Below, one piece after another: positions 32,541 to 45,060 of a stretch of DNA of 64,000 bases. This DNA comes from Eurosta solidaginis (Eukaryota > Arthropoda > Insecta > Diptera > Tephritidae), in contig NC_090321.1 of the NCBI RefSeq assembly GCF_040869045.1, positions 182,995,596 through 183,059,595 of the forward strand. Direction: 5' to 3'. The position numbers were made by a program, and so were the translations under genes. The notes under the pieces are model-generated. The model had not been told where the DNA came from. It saw only the letters and a program-made list of their open reading frames with translations, and did not search any database. How positions within the stretch are numbered: position 1 is the stretch's first letter; every line of letters starts with the position of its first letter.

Positions 32541-33949
32541 GTTGTAAAAGCAAATACTTATTTATAGCTTGTGCACAAAGCAAGTAATTGTGATAAGAAC
32601 CAATACTCACACGAAAACATATACATATACCTGAAGTAATCCACAAGGGAGCGAAGTGGTTGGGTATGTCCATACGGAAGATTTAAATTTACTTTTACAA
32701 GACTAAACCCGTGGCAAAAAAAAAATGTTTCAAGTTCCATCATAAAAACATGCCTCTGTCAGTTCCAGGAATGCCTAGAATCAATATACAAATTTCCATG
32801 GCATTCCGTGCTGTGGTTCAAAAATTATAAGTGCCCAAATGAACAGACAATGAATTTCACATATTTAGATCACGGTTGAAGTACTGCTACAATAAAAACA
32901 ACAACAATAGCTATTTAGGCCTAAACCTTAAACTACTAAATCCATCATCATCATCCACACAAGTGAAATATGCAGAGTTTTTCAATATTTCCAGACGAAC
33001 CGGACGAACTATATTTAAACAGTGACCCGTCTGAACATAAATAACTATGGAAATATGACCTCAGTAACAAAGACAGACCTCTGAACCACTTGCGCGCATA
33101 GGGAGCAAGCTTCTTTACAAAAGGTAAAGCCTGCCCATAGTTTGATTAACTGACTGGAGGCCCTTCTGTACTTTAAAATCGCTATTTCATCCATTTGGGA
33201 TAAGATATCCGTGTGGCAGTTGGTGACGTGACTTGGTATTAATATGTTCCGTTACGTAGATGATTTTAATCTTTAATTAGGTCGAGGCTATCCCACGCAA
33301 TGTCAGATATTCCCAGTCCTTCCTCCATCGAACTACAGTGCCGGTTACCAGCCGCCTTTCCCACAATATCAACCGAACGTATATTCAGCAGTACATTCTT
33401 CTGTTCCGTTTAACTATAATACATTGTACCCTTTTAATAAATTGTTAAATAATAGTAAAAAAAAAGAAACGTAATAGCTAAAATAAATAGTTCCATTTTT
33501 CAAGAGTTGACAGCCAATTCAAGTAATTGGGCTCACCTGTTCTCAGTGTGCAAATGATCGCACAGATAACAGAGTAGGGTGACCAAAAATTTACCCCTGG
33601 TACGGACTTCTAGGTTATCTGCGTAGGGAACCACTCAGTTACAACTGACTTCAAAGTACACCAAAACCCCCTTTACTAACTCAACTCAGAGTTTATGAAA
33701 CTTGCCTTTGGATGCCGTCTTTCAATTAAGGTCACACTCCACTCAGATGTGCCGATTCCATTGCAAGGACATTTTTTAACGAGTTAAACCTCGATTGTTA
33801 AACTAACCAGAGCTCTTCTAATAGTCCGTGACATGACATAGTTGAACGGCGCTTCGGATGTTTTGACCCAGGGCAAAAGGACTTGAGAAACAATAAAGAT
33901 ATATTTAAAAAATATCTATTAAGGTCATTTTGAACGCAAAATATATTGG
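32541..33949. other. no recognised gene
   Basis: AT-rich intronic DNA of the Ly6-like gene. Nothing beyond chance short open frames was seen. Confidence 0.4.
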
Positions 33950-34490
33950 TGTTGCTAGTGGGCAGTATTGGGTAATAACCATGCCCCATTTTTCGATATC
34001 GTTAGATTCGAAAAATAGAAAAAATTTCACAATTCATAATCAAATATCGATCAAGTAATGAAACTTGGCGAGTGAGTTGATTTTACGGCGTAAGGTACAA
34101 ATTTTGTAAACGCTTGGAAAATGGGCGTGGCACCACCTATATTTAATAGACATATGACGTTGAGATTTCACTGGTGCATTGTACTTGATATTACATACAC
34201 CACTGGTGGATATTAGCAAACTAGATCTGATTACCACGCCCATTTAAAAAAAAAAAAAAAACTTGGTTAAAAGGTCTAACCTTAGGCAATTTTTACTATT
34301 GCTGTTGGGAAATAATAGGAAAAGTAAGAAAATTTAAAAAGTTTTGAGACCTCCCGACAATACCTTTTAAGTCATACCAAGTCGTGTGTCTGTCCATTCG
34401 TCCGTCCTTCAACATGACAATTTTGGCAAAAATTAAGATATCGCTACCAAATTTGTTACTTAGCTTCCATATTATGTAAAGTTCTTTCAA
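33950..34490 (-). mobile_element. HINE-1, strongly decayed copy
   Basis: ACCATGCCCCATTTTTCGAT, ATGGGCGTGGCACCACC and TTACCACGCCCATTT follow the order of minus-strand HINE-1 copies. A separate block at 34375-34450 with GTCTGTCCATTCGTCCGTCC and ACCAAATTTG may be another fragment in a different order. Ends are uncertain. Confidence 0.5.
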
Positions 34491-34602
34491 CTTCTACTTA
34501 ATGTATGAGCGAAAACCAATAGCAATAGCTAGCTTTCATATGCATTTAAACTTTCTGCACATTTAACTTTGACCCGACATTACCACACACACGCACACTC
34601 AC

Positions 34603-34666
34603 CACTTGGCATTTGCAACATCATCAGCATGCTAATGAGCAACAACACGGAGATCACGTTACTCAT
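34603..34666 (-). CDS. Ly6-like protein, exon 1 (start codon and signal peptide)
   Basis: The minus strand starts at ATG (34664-34666) and reads MSNVISVLLLISMLMMLQMP followed by Ser, a classic short signal peptide with a hydrophobic core. It ends one base into a codon at the donor GTGAGT (34597-34602). That base joins the TT of exon 2 to give Val, so the protein continues VYGLLCYTC with no phase conflict across a 13,752-bp intron. The 5' UTR extends upstream past 34700. A small upstream frame (MDIE, stop) overlaps the start and could reduce translation. Which Ly6 paralogue this is cannot be told from 65 residues. Confidence 0.78.
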
Positions 34667-35260
34667 TCTATGTCCATAAAACAATTTGGCGGTTAATTTT
34701 TGTTTTGACAGCAATCCTGGTAACTGTCGCGTATCCATTTCACTACAACACAAACCACCTTACTCACTTAAAACTTCGTTACGCGACTCGTGCGCTTCGT
34801 TGTCTAATGTTACGCCCTGATGTCACCTTCTAAATGCTCAACTCAATTGACAGTCAACACGACTTGGCCTCTACACTTTTACAAGCTGAACTTTGCGGAT
34901 GCATAACATTCGTATATTTTCTGTTTAACAACGTTTGCTTTGTTTATGCGCTTTCAGCGTTGATTTTGTACTGACACAATGAAAGTAAATGATTGACTGG
35001 TAACAACATCGTTGCAATATCTCGTCGACATTATCGTCGCACTGATGTACCCATTATATCATATCTGGGTTCAATGTCGTTGCATATTTTATCACACAAT
35101 TTGGTTGAACATTGTTTGAAGAGCAGCCATTGCTTGGGTAGAAGAGTGGGGTGTGTATGTACATGTGTTTATTTAGTATTGATATTGACTTCTAGTTCTT
35201 GGATTGATTTGATTACCTATCATGTACAAGGAATTTAGTTGGGTTTGAAACGACGTGATT
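34667..35260 (-). other. 5' UTR and likely promoter region of the Ly6-like gene
   Basis: Upstream of the minus-strand start codon. I see no clear TATA box at a defensible distance, and the transcription start is not fixed. No other gene is visible here. Confidence 0.35.
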
Positions 35261-36661
35261 TTTATACTCAGCTGGGCAGAGCTCACAGAGTATATTAACT
35301 TTGTTCGCATAACGGTAATCCGTAACGGCATAAACTAATCGAGATAGATATAGACTTCTATATATCAAAATTATCTGGGTGAAAAAAGAAATTCAATTAT
35401 CCATGTCCGTCCGTCTGTCCGTCGGTCTATAAACACGATAACTTGAGTAAATTTCAGGTATCTTGATGAAATTTGGTATGTAGGTTCTTGGGCACTCATC
35501 TCAGATCGCTATTTAAAATGAACGAAATCGGACTACAACCACGCCCACTTTTTCGATATCGAAAATTTCGAAAAACCGAAAAAATGCGATAATTCATTAC
35601 CAAAGACGGATAAAGCGATGAAACTTGGGAGGTGCGTTGACCTTATGACGCAAAATAGAAAATTGGAAAAATTTTGGACAATGGGCGTGGCACCGCCCAC
35701 TTTTAAAAGAAGGTAATTTAAAAGTTTTGCAAGCTGTAATTTGGCAGTCGTTGAAGATATCATGATGAAATTTGGTAGGCACGTTACTCCTATTACTGTA
35801 TGTGTGCTAAATAAAAATTAGCTAAATCGGATGAAGAACACGTCCACTTTAAAAAAAAAATTTATTTAAACAAAAAATTTAATATCTTTACAGTATATAA
35901 GTAAATTATGTCAACATTCGACTCCAGTAATGATATGGTGCAACAAAGTACAAAGATAAAAGAAAATTTCAAAATGGGCATAACTCCGCCCTTTTTCATT
36001 TAATTTTTCTAGGATACTTTTAATTTGTGAAATTTGGTAGGGACATAGATTCTATGACGATAACTGTTTTCTGTAAACTTAGTTCACGTACTTATTTTAA
36101 GTCACTTTATCTTGGTATAAAATATGGCCGAAATCCGACTATGACCACGCCCACTTTTCCGATATCGAAAATTACGAAAAATAAAAAAATTCCATAATTC
36201 TGTACCAAATATGAAAAAAGAGATGAAACATGATAATTGGATTGGTTTTTTACGCAAAATATAACTTTAGAAAAAACTTTGCAAAATGGGTGTCACACCT
36301 ACCATATTAAGTAGAAGAAAAAGAAAAAGTTGTGCAGGGCGAAATCAAAAGCCCTTGGAATCTTGGCAGGAATTCTGTTCGTGGTATGACATATATAAAT
36401 AAATTAGCGGTACCCGACAGAAGATGTTGTGGGTCATCCTGGTCCACCTTTATGGCGATATCTCGAAAAGGCGCCCACCTATAGAACTAAGGCCCACTAC
36501 GTTTTAAATAATCATTAACACCTTTCATTTGACACACATGTCATAAAAAACATTACAGGTTCATTTTGCTAAATGGTGATTTTCCCTTATTTTGTCTCCA
36601 AAGCTCTCAGCTGAGTATGTAATGTTCGGTTACACCCGAACTTAGCTTTCCTTACTTGTTT
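35261..36661 (-). mobile_element. HINE-1, short copy with one array unit
   Basis: Read on the plus strand it starts TTTATACTCAGCTGGGCAG and ends CTTAGCTTTCCTTACTTGTT, with the hairpin GTTCGG-TTACAC-CCGAAC at 36624-36641. It has the CCACGCCCACTTTTTCGATA blocks and CCGTCCGTCTGTCCGTCGG. Only about one 128-bp unit remains near 36420-36540, so this is a deletion derivative. Confidence 0.85.
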
Positions 36662-36940
36662 TTTCTAAGATAAATGGAGTACTTTACTATGCGTTCAAAG
36701 CGGGATTTTTTGTTTATATTTTATTTATACTGGAAATATGTGGACCACAACCTAATATTTTGAAGCATTTAATACTAAGCGTAGAATAAGTTTTTAGTGA
36801 ACAAATATCATACTTATTTCTATATTATTTATTGAGATCCTTTGTTAGTTTTTATTATTATTTAAACTGTTTAAAAATAAACAATAGTTTGTAAAAAGAA
36901 ATTTTGATACTGAAATATTTCCCTTCTTTTGTAATTTTAG

Positions 36941-37040
36941 AATGAACACTATGTTCCTGGTTCGCCGATATTTCGCGATGATTCTGAAACCCCGCCGATA
37001 ACACCTGCCCCTCCATCAACACCAAAGAGTCGCGGTAAAG
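36941..37040 (+). CDS. unidentified Pro/Ser/Thr/Asn-rich protein, internal exon a
   Basis: The acceptor CTTTTGTAATTTTAG precedes 36941 and the donor GTAAGT follows 37040. Read from its first base it encodes NEHYVPGSPIFRDDSETPP then ITPAPPSTPKSRGK, and ends one base into a Gly codon. That base fits the two bases that open the exon at 54298. The content is disordered and proline-rich, with several Ser/Thr-Pro sites (TPP, TPAP, TPKS) that could be phosphorylated. I do not recognise the gene. It has upstream exons, since there is no start codon here. Confidence 0.65.
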
Positions 37041-37479
37041 GTAAGTTATATAAAGAACTTGCTTAGTAGTCAATCAATTAATTAAATTAGAGTAAGTTTT
37101 GATATTCGCTAAGCATAAAGTTTTTAAATAATTACACTGATTGAGCTATGTTACGTGGCAACTGCTCGTGGCTAGGAGAAGCTGCCATGAAACACATAGA
37201 TGTCTATTGTGAGGAAATTATGTGTGAGGTGATAAAAATCGATTTTGCTATGTTTAATAGCAGTAGTCACAATTGTCTCTTTAATTCACATGTCTCCAGG
37301 TGGTTATAATGGCTGTGATCCAAGTCGCCCAAACAGCTACTGAAAAGCTATTTTGATGCATCCAATGTATGCTACAACCAGCCAGGGTTGTTTGAAAAAT
37401 CAAGATAATTTTTAGTCCCTAACCAGCTTTTCTAAAAAGGATCTTTCGAAGAATGTTCGATGTGTTCTAGCTAGCGCCG
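37041..37479. other. start of a 17.3-kb plus-strand intron
   Basis: No features recognised. The intron runs to 54297 and holds all elements listed between. Confidence 0.4.
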
Positions 37480-38300
37480 GGTATTTACACAAAGAGTGTT
37501 CAACAGTCTCTTAATCAGTTACGTCTTTCCATCTTCTGCAGTAGCCATTATGCGGAATATTTATCCTAAATATGGATCGCCACAAATTTAACATATGCCA
37601 CAGTCTTTAAACCATTTGTGTCAGCTTTTTCCAGTATACCATTTATAGTAATTAGCCATGACAGAGATGAGAGAACCTAGCCTTGTGATATTCCTCTACA
37701 AACTACTTTTTTCTTCCCCTAGCTCGGATGATAGCACGCAGCTAATACGAATTATAGAGTTCTAAAATCTTATTGGTTTCCCCTCCCCCGCCTTACCGAA
37801 AGCGTACTTTGTTGTTAGCGCCTTTCACATCCACAAACGTAGCCAGTGTATATGCAGAAGTGATTTCTCTCTCCACTGTTTGAGTTTTGTCATGTAGTGC
37901 AATCTCTGTGGATTTTCCCTTCAGTTACGTATGCTATACAGTGGAATAGGTCGTCTCATCAAGAAGTTTATTTATGTACATATCAAGTTATTTCTCAGGT
38001 GTTAAAAAAAAAAGATGTGAGACTTATCGATCTGAAATCTTTGACTGGATCAAGTCCCCTTCTACTGTACCAGGACGAAATTTTCCTGTAGCGAGTGCAT
38101 GCAGTGAGGATTTTATTTAGTTCCCCGACTAAAACTTCTGCCGCCGTTTATTTATATTGGGACAAATTATTTATTGGCCAGGTAATTTTCTCTTATGCGG
38201 AAAGCAGAGCACACCAGTTGCTTTTTTGTTATGCCGTTGCTGCTATTTGCGCTGTCTCTGCGGGGTCATACGGAAAATAAGCATTTATAAGGATGTCAAG
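37480..38300 (-). pseudogene. degraded LINE reverse transcriptase (R1/I/Jockey-like)
   Basis: On the minus strand, residues DFRSISLTSFF (compare the usual RPISLTSFLLK) appear near 38000-38050. EGKSTEIALHDKTQTVERE and AYTLATFVDVKGANNKV appear near 37800-37930, aligned to the KSTETALH...LAxFLDIxGAFNNV region of such RTs. Frames are broken repeatedly and the catalytic YADD is not visible. Boundaries are approximate. Confidence 0.6.
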
Positions 38301-39233
38301 GTTTAAACTGCTGATACTGCCTATGCTCCATCAGCGCACTTGATATAGGTCTTGAAGTTTGAATGATTTTTGGCTATAATGTTTCCAAGTCTTCCTTAAT
38401 CAGTGGGATCGCAATGTTCTTGTCAGGATTTTATTCTTTTATTTTGTATGGATTTTTTATTTTTCTAAGAATTTTGAAACTCTTAAGCGTAACCCTCTGC
38501 ATGTGCTGGTTATATTTAGTAATAATAATCAAAAACTAACCAAATTATAAATTTTAGTTTTCAACTAAATTTTAAACCAAAAAAACTTAGTCAAGGGCGT
38601 ATCTCTCCGAACCCTGGCATTAGCCGGCTTTGTAGCACCACTTAATTCTCCGTAGAAGACAAAAGCAATGTTTAAATTAAATTAATTAAATTTCTCTCTT
38701 TAAACATTTTTCAGTGCAACGAAGAGTTCAAGGGAATCGGAAAAGTGATCAACACTCACATCCGTTTCTTTACTTAATTACCTTAACTTTACTTAACTTT
38801 AAGCAAAATATAGTATTGGACATCCCTGAACTTACGTCTAACTTAATAAACAAATTATAAAATCGTATACATTTCTCAGTATTTTGCTACTAACTTGATT
38901 AACAAAAGTATAAACAAAGTTGAAAAATTTACATTCATCAAAATAACAAGTGAGACCTTTTTTTCATAGTAAATGGAAATCGTTGTTCATGCACTCGCCC
39001 GCTTTAAATAAATTTAGATTTAATGACATTCTATTGATTTACTATCATCTACTTGCGCGCTTAATTGGCTCTTAAGTATTTTGTTTAAAAATATTCTGTG
39101 TGAAAATAGTTTTAGCTTTTCCAAAGGACTGCATATTTATTGCTTCATAAATTTTGTCCGCAAGCTATATAAGTATGAATGTGTTTAAGTAAATGAATGC
39201 GTGCACAAACGTCTTAGTATGTGGTCTTAGAAA
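38301..39233. other. no recognised gene
   Basis: AT-rich intron. No exon, RNA gene or element that I can support. Confidence 0.4.
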
Positions 39234-40573
39234 CAGAACATTACATACTCAGCTGAGAGTTATGGAGACAAAATAAGGGAAAATCACCATGTAGGAAAAT
39301 GAACTTAGGGTAACCCTGGAAGGTGTTTGTATGAAATGTGTATCAAATGGAGGGTATTAAAAAGTATTTTAAGAGAGAGTAGGCCACAGTTCTATGGGTG
39401 GACGCCATTTAGGGATATCGCCATAGAGGTGGACCAGGGCTGACTCTAGAATTTGTTTGTACGATATGGATATCAAATTAAATGTACTAAAGAGGGTTTT
39501 AAAAGGGAGTGGTGGTAGTTGTATATGTGAAGGCGTTTTCGAGATATCGACCAAAATGTGGACCAGGGTGACCCAGAACATCATCTGTCGGGTTCCGTTA
39601 TTTATTTATATATGTAATACCACGAACAGTATTCTTGCCAAGATTCCAAGGGCTTTTGATTTCGCCCTGCAGAACTTTCAAAAAAACCAATCCAATCACC
39701 ATGTTTGATCCCTTTTTTCTTATTTGGTATAGAATTATGGCATTTTTTTCATTTTTCGTTATTTTCGATATCACACACAACGGACCTTCGTGTTTTCCAA
39801 GTGAGCTATCCTTATCAGGGCAGCTATCACCTAACCTAAATGGGCGTGGTCATAGTCGGATTTCGGTCATTTTTTATAACAATACAAAGTGAGTTCAGAT
39901 AAGTACGTAAACTAACTTTAGTAAAGATATATGGATTTTTGCTCAAGTTATCGTGTTAACGGCGGAGCGGAAGGACAGACGGTCGACTGGGTATAAAAAC
40001 TGCGCGTGGCTTCAAACCGATTTCGCCCTTTTGCACAGAAAACAGTTATCGTCCTAGAATCTAAGCCCCTACCAAATTTCACAAGGATTGGTAAATTTTT
40101 GTTCGACTTATGGCATTAAAAGTATCCTAGACAAATTAAATGAAAAAGGGCGGAGACACGCCCATTTTGAAATTTTCTTTTATTTTTGTATTTGACTGCA
40201 CCATATCATTACTGGAGTTGAATGTTGACATAATTTACTTATATACTGTAAAGATGTTAAATTTTTTTGGAAAAATTTGACTTTAAAAAAATTTTGTTTA
40301 AAAGTTGGCGTGGTCGTTCTCCGATTTTGCTTATTTTTACACGACAAGGGGAGTGTGTCAACGCTATCGTGAGTTGAAAAGGGAAGCGAGACGCCTTTTC
40401 AGGAAGAAAAAGCAGAAGCAGAAAGGCGTGAGTGCGAGGACCTTGAGCTGATAGCTACCAGGAATAACGCCCGAAAATTCTACCAAAAAATACGGCGACA
40501 GACGGAAGTTTTTAAGACCGGGGCAAACTCCTGTTGGAATGAAACCGGCGACCTTTTAACTGATGTCCAGATA

Positions 40574-40879
40574 GTGCTTAGATTATGGAGGGAATACTTC
40601 TCTGCTCTCCTAAATGGAGGCAGCAATTCACCGCGCAGAGATGTAGAACCCGATCCCGCAATCGATGATGATGGAATATATGTCCCCCCGCCCGATTATG
40701 ACGAAGTTAGAATAGCAATAACCAGATTGAAAAACAACAAGGCCGTGGGCGCTGATGGATTGCCGGCGGAGCTAGTCAAGTTCGGCGGTGAGGAGTTGGT
40801 AAGGCGCATTCAGCAGCTTCTTAGCAAAATATGGGCGGACAAAAGCATGCCCGACGGTTGGAATCTAAGTGTTCTTTGA
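40574..40879 (+). pseudogene. RTE reverse transcriptase, N-terminal part
   Basis: The frame begins LRLWREYFSALLNGG and contains RLKNNKAVGADGLPAELVK, the usual RTE finger motif. It stops at 40877-40879 (TGA). The following bases in the same frame encode PVHKKGDTAKCTNYRGVSLL, so one nonsense change and then a frameshift near 40955 separate it from the main RT frame. Confidence 0.8.
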
Positions 40880-40968
40880 CCAGTCCACAAGAAGGGTGAT
40901 ACTGCAAAATGCACCAACTATCGTGGAGTCAGCCTTCTTAATATCGCATATAATTTCCTTCAAGTGTA

Positions 40969-42219
40969 TTGTGCGAAAGATTGAAGCCCACCGTGGACCG
41001 GCTGATTGGAGCTTATCAGTGCGGCTTCAGACCTGGTAAATCTACCATCGACCAGATTTTCACAATGCGCCAAATCTTGGAAAAAACCCGTGAAAAGAGA
41101 ACCGACACACATCACCTCTTCGTCGACTTTAAAGCCGCCTTCGACAGCACGAAAAGGAGCTGCCTATATGCCGCTATGTCTGAATTTGGTTTCCCCGCAA
41201 AACTTATATGGCTGTGCAAAATTACGTTGAGCAACACCATCAGCTCAGTCAGAATTGGGAAGGACCTCTCCGAGCCGTTCGAAACTAAACGAGGTTTCAG
41301 ACAGGGTGACCCCCTATCGTCCGATTTCTTTAATTTGATGCTGGAGAAAATTATACTATCTGCAGAACTTAACCGCACTGGAACAATATACTATAAAAGC
41401 GTGCAATTACTGGCATATGCTGACGACATTGATATCATCGGCCTAAACACCCGCGCTGTTAGTTATGCTTACTCAAAACTGGAAAAAGAAGCGGTAAAGA
41501 TGGGTTTGATGGTGAATGAGGACAAAACGAAGTACCTGCTCTCATCGAGCAAAGAGTCAGCGCATATGCGCCTTGGCAACCACGCTACTGTTGGCAGCCA
41601 TAATTTCGAAATAGTAAAAGACTTCGTTTATTTGGGAACCAGCATCAACACTAGCAACAACATCAGCACTGAAATCCAGCGAAGAATCAATCTTGCCAAT
41701 AAATGCTACTTTGGACTAGGTAGGCAATTGAAAAGTAAAGTCCTCTCTCGGCGAACGAAAAGCATACTCTACAAGTCACTTATTGTACCCGTCCTGACAT
41801 ATGGGGCAGAAGCATGGATCGTGACAACAGCAGATGAAGCGGCTTTGGGAGTGTTCGAGAGAAAAGTTCTTCGAAAGATTTATGGACCACTATGCGTTGG
41901 CGATGGCGAGTACCGAAGAAGATTTAATGATGAGCTGTACGAGCTATACGCAGACATCACCATAGCCCAGCGAATTAAAACGCTGCGGCTGCGCTGGCTA
42001 GGCCATGTTATGCGAATGAAAGATGATGCTCTGGCCAAGAAAGTGTTTCTATCGGAACCCGCATATGGAAGCAGAGGTAGAGGGCGGCCCCCACTCCGTT
42101 GGAAGGACCAGGTGGAAAACGATTTAAACTCCCTTGGTGTGACCAATTCGCGCCGGTTGGCGGAGCGAAGGAGCGACTGGCGCGCCTTGTTGGACGGCCA
42201 TAACCGTTTAGACGGTTAA
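40969..42219 (+). pseudogene. RTE reverse transcriptase, main part (416 codons)
   Basis: Copies the element RNA into DNA at a nicked target. Visible motifs in order are GAYQCGFRPGKSTIDQIF, HLFVDFKAAFDS (first catalytic Asp), KRGFRQGDPLSSDFFN, the intact catalytic box LAYADDIDIIG near 41411, MGLMVNEDKTKYLLSS and VYLGTSINTSNN. Then come RRTKSILYKSLIVPVLTYGA, LRWLGHVMRM and a GRGRPPLRWKDQV end. The frame is long and clean, so insertion is fairly recent. It cannot act alone without endonuclease and an intact N-terminus. Confidence 0.88.
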
Positions 42220-42717
42220 GCGCCAGTTAAGTAAGTAAGTAATACATACAGTTATAAGAGAAACGTTTCTGCCAAATTTCATCATGATATCTTCAACGAC
42301 TGCCAAATTACAGCTTGCAAAACTTTTAAATTACCTTCTTTTAAAAATGGGCGGTGCCACGCCCATTGTCCAAAATTTTACTAATTTTCTATATATATAT
42401 ATACTTTTTGGGGTTTTCGAAATTTTCAATATCGAAAAAGTGGGCGTGGTTATAGTCTGATTTCATTCATTTTAAATAGCGATCTGAGATGAGTGCCCAG
42501 GAACCTACGTAACAAATTTCATTAAGATACCTCAAAATTTACTCAAGTTATCGTGTTAACGGACGGATGGACAGACGTGCAGACGGACGGGCGGACATGG
42601 CTCAATCAAATGTTTTTTGATACTGATGATTTTGATATATGGAAGTCTATATCTATCTCGATTCCTTCATACCTGTACAACCAACCATTATCAAATCAAC
42701 TCAACTGAGTATAAAAA

Positions 42718-44694
42718 GGGGATAATTTAAGTGAAATAGCTTACTTATACACTAGCATTTTCGAATATATTCTACCCTGCGGAAAATGTCAGTAAAAAAC
42801 CAGCACTGATTATCCTTTGACTTTATCATCGGTATCATCAGTTAATCATACCAAACAGAGAATATTGTAGTTATTTGAAATATCAATTTGCTTCGAGTTC
42901 ACTAGAGCATTCACACAAAGTAAACTATACAACGATCGCTCTACATATCCTTGCTGCTATCTCATCTTGTTATCGAAGCGTACGTTCGACTTGGGTTAGT
43001 TCTTGAGGAAAATCGATGAAAATGAGATTAGGCAACGGACTTTCTGCAGAACAAGTGGGATGATGACAGGGTGTCAATGTTTTTATGACCATATTTGGAT
43101 AGGATAAATCAGCAGTGAGAGTATTTTGGGGTTACATCCTAGGACATAACTCGATTGCACCGATGCTCTGACGGTGGAGCATACCAACAAGCCCCCCCTA
43201 CAGAAATTAGTTTCTCTGTGACTCAGATTTCTAGGTGCAAGGTTTTTTGACTATCTGGTAGTGGTTGGGAAGGTGGCTACTTCGTTGTTACTTGAGTTCA
43301 TCACAGAAATTAAGTGGTTCTTTGAGAACTACTAGGCGGTAGTCTGCCGACACTCACTGAGGCAGTAATCCGATTGCACCAATTTTCCGACTTCCGACAC
43401 TCACTGAGGCCATCAAAAATGGACAAAAATTTCTCCTAGTGGAAGCGTGGGAACTTACCAAACACGACACTACCTAACCTATTCAAAAGCCACGGAACAT
43501 AACAAAAATCAAGATAAAATCAAAAATATTCGATATGGTTCAATGTATATGGGTGATGCCCTGTAAATTCGGGTGCAATTTTGTTTAAAACTAGAATTTA
43601 CTCGTAACTTATCATTAAGGTTGTACCAAGTCAAATGGTAGACGGAGAAAACTTTATTAGCTCTATTTCAATACTACTACTCTCGGTCCCCGCTTCTTCA
43701 TCTTCTTTTTCCTTTTATTTCCCCCCCATGTTTAAGAAAAAGTTCGATGATCCTTGACGTGATAAAGTTCAACGATGAGCTGTTGCGGAAAGAAGATGAA
43801 AACATACGACAGAATACATAATATAACTAGACGCTCCCGATTGACGTCAATGCAGCGATGCCTGGCTTTCATCCGCTACGCAACGACCAAATTGGTATAG
43901 GCGATTAATAATCAATGAGTGATTATTATGATTTTATTGCCCAAAGAGAAACGCGTTCTATAAAAAAACTAAACTGAAAAAAAAAACACATCATTCGTTT
44001 CGACCTGAAATTCCGTATATACTGCACAAATTAAGTATATTACTCGCACAGGTGCTTAACACAAACACCTTGCAACGATTCATGTTTTATTTTTAACAAA
44101 AACCGCACCTGGAACATCTAAGCGGTGGGCTGCATTCCAATATTGTTTGTTGAAAAATTGTTTACCAAAAACTCGACAGCTTATGTAGAAGAATCCACAA
44201 ATAATGCAAAGAGATTTACCTTGGGACCGCACACACATAAGCAGACATACGCACACTTGTATATAAATAAACTGCAGAAAACATGAAAAACAACAAGCAA
44301 AACGGAAGAACCGGTAGAATACCTTGGCATCGACAATAACAAGGCATAAAATACCAATAAAATTAGCTGGCGTTGAGACCGAGGCATGGACCAACATGAC
44401 TTTGTTGTTCTTAATTATGCCGGAAATATTTTGCCTGCGTTGTGCGTCGCTGCACCGCACATACAGAATCTGCTGCATCTAAACGCTCACGCTTTCCTTT
44501 TATTTTTAGTATTTTTTGTTTTTGTTTTTTGATGTTCAAAGTGGCTGGTCTTAGCGGAAGGCCACATCTCCCACTGTTCCTTTCATCGAATGTGTCGTGT
44601 TTGGCATATTTACTAAATTTCTGCTGAATTTAGTGTGATTAAGTGATTTGTGTATAATTTAGCATTATCGGCGTTCTTTATTGGTAATTATTGT
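42718..44694. other. no recognised gene
   Basis: Intronic DNA. CCGACACTCACTGAGGC occurs twice (about 43346 and 43397) beside TCCGATTGCACCA, a small local duplication. No exon is supported. Confidence 0.4.
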
Positions 44695-45060
44695 GATGGC
44701 TGCCGCCGTTGTGTGATGGTAGCGTCCTCCGCCATCCACATCGAAGATCCTGGGTTCAAGCTCCGCGCAAAGCATCTTCAAAATTTTAGAAACAAGTTTT
44801 TTCTCAATTAGAAGAAAATTTTTCTAAGCAGAGCCGCCCTTAGGCAGTGTTTGGCAAGAACTCCGAGCGTATATCTGCCATGAAAAGCTCTCAGTGAAAA
44901 CGCATCTGCCTTGCAGATTCCGTTCGGAGAAGGCATAAAACAAATAGGTCCCGTCCCGCCAATTTATAGGAAAAATCAAGAGGAGCACGGCCAAAATTGG
45001 AAGAGAAGCTCGGTCCAAAACCTCTTCGCAGGTTATCGGGCCTTACATTTATTTATTTTT
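44695..45060 (+). mobile_element. tRNA-derived SINE, near-complete copy
   Basis: The head has a box-A-like TGGTAGCGTCC (44717-44727) and a box-B-like GGTTCAAGC (44753-44761) at tRNA-like spacing, so RNA polymerase III could start transcription. The body has AATTAGAAGAAAATTTTTC, GGTCCCGTCCCGCCAATTT and AGAAGCTCGGTCC. The tail is ATTTATTTATTTTTATTAAA. It resembles a SINE I associate with tephritid flies. Minus-strand relatives are at 29.4-30.2 kb and 32.4 kb. Confidence 0.78.

Larger units (their letters stand above)
40338..42240 (+). mobile_element. RTE-clade non-LTR retrotransposon, 5'-truncated, inserted in HINE-1 copy D
   Basis: The element starts mid-coding and ends in GTTAAGTAAGTAAGTAA, the short tandem-repeat tail typical of RTE elements. 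The reverse transcriptase frame stops just before this tail, leaving almost no 3' UTR, another RTE trait. The endonuclease domain is missing because of the truncation. Confidence 0.85.
39234..42717 (+). mobile_element. HINE-1 copy D, split by an RTE insertion
   Basis: The left part starts inside the terminal region (AACATTACATACTCAGCTGA; hairpin lost). It has about two array units, then the GGGCGTGG blocks up to about 40337. The right part resumes at about 42241 with ACGTTTCTGCC-like, GATATCTTCAACGACTGCC and an interrupted ACGG tract, and ends CTCAACTGAGTATAAAA. The two parts are collinear with copy B, and the gap is filled by the RTE element. Confidence 0.8.

Noticed and set aside
41880..42146. 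Antisense open frames in the RTE and LINE-C elements (also 41112-41378, 57582-58025, 58065-58568)
   Set aside because: They are shadows of the sense reverse transcriptase and endonuclease frames, and show no independent motifs.
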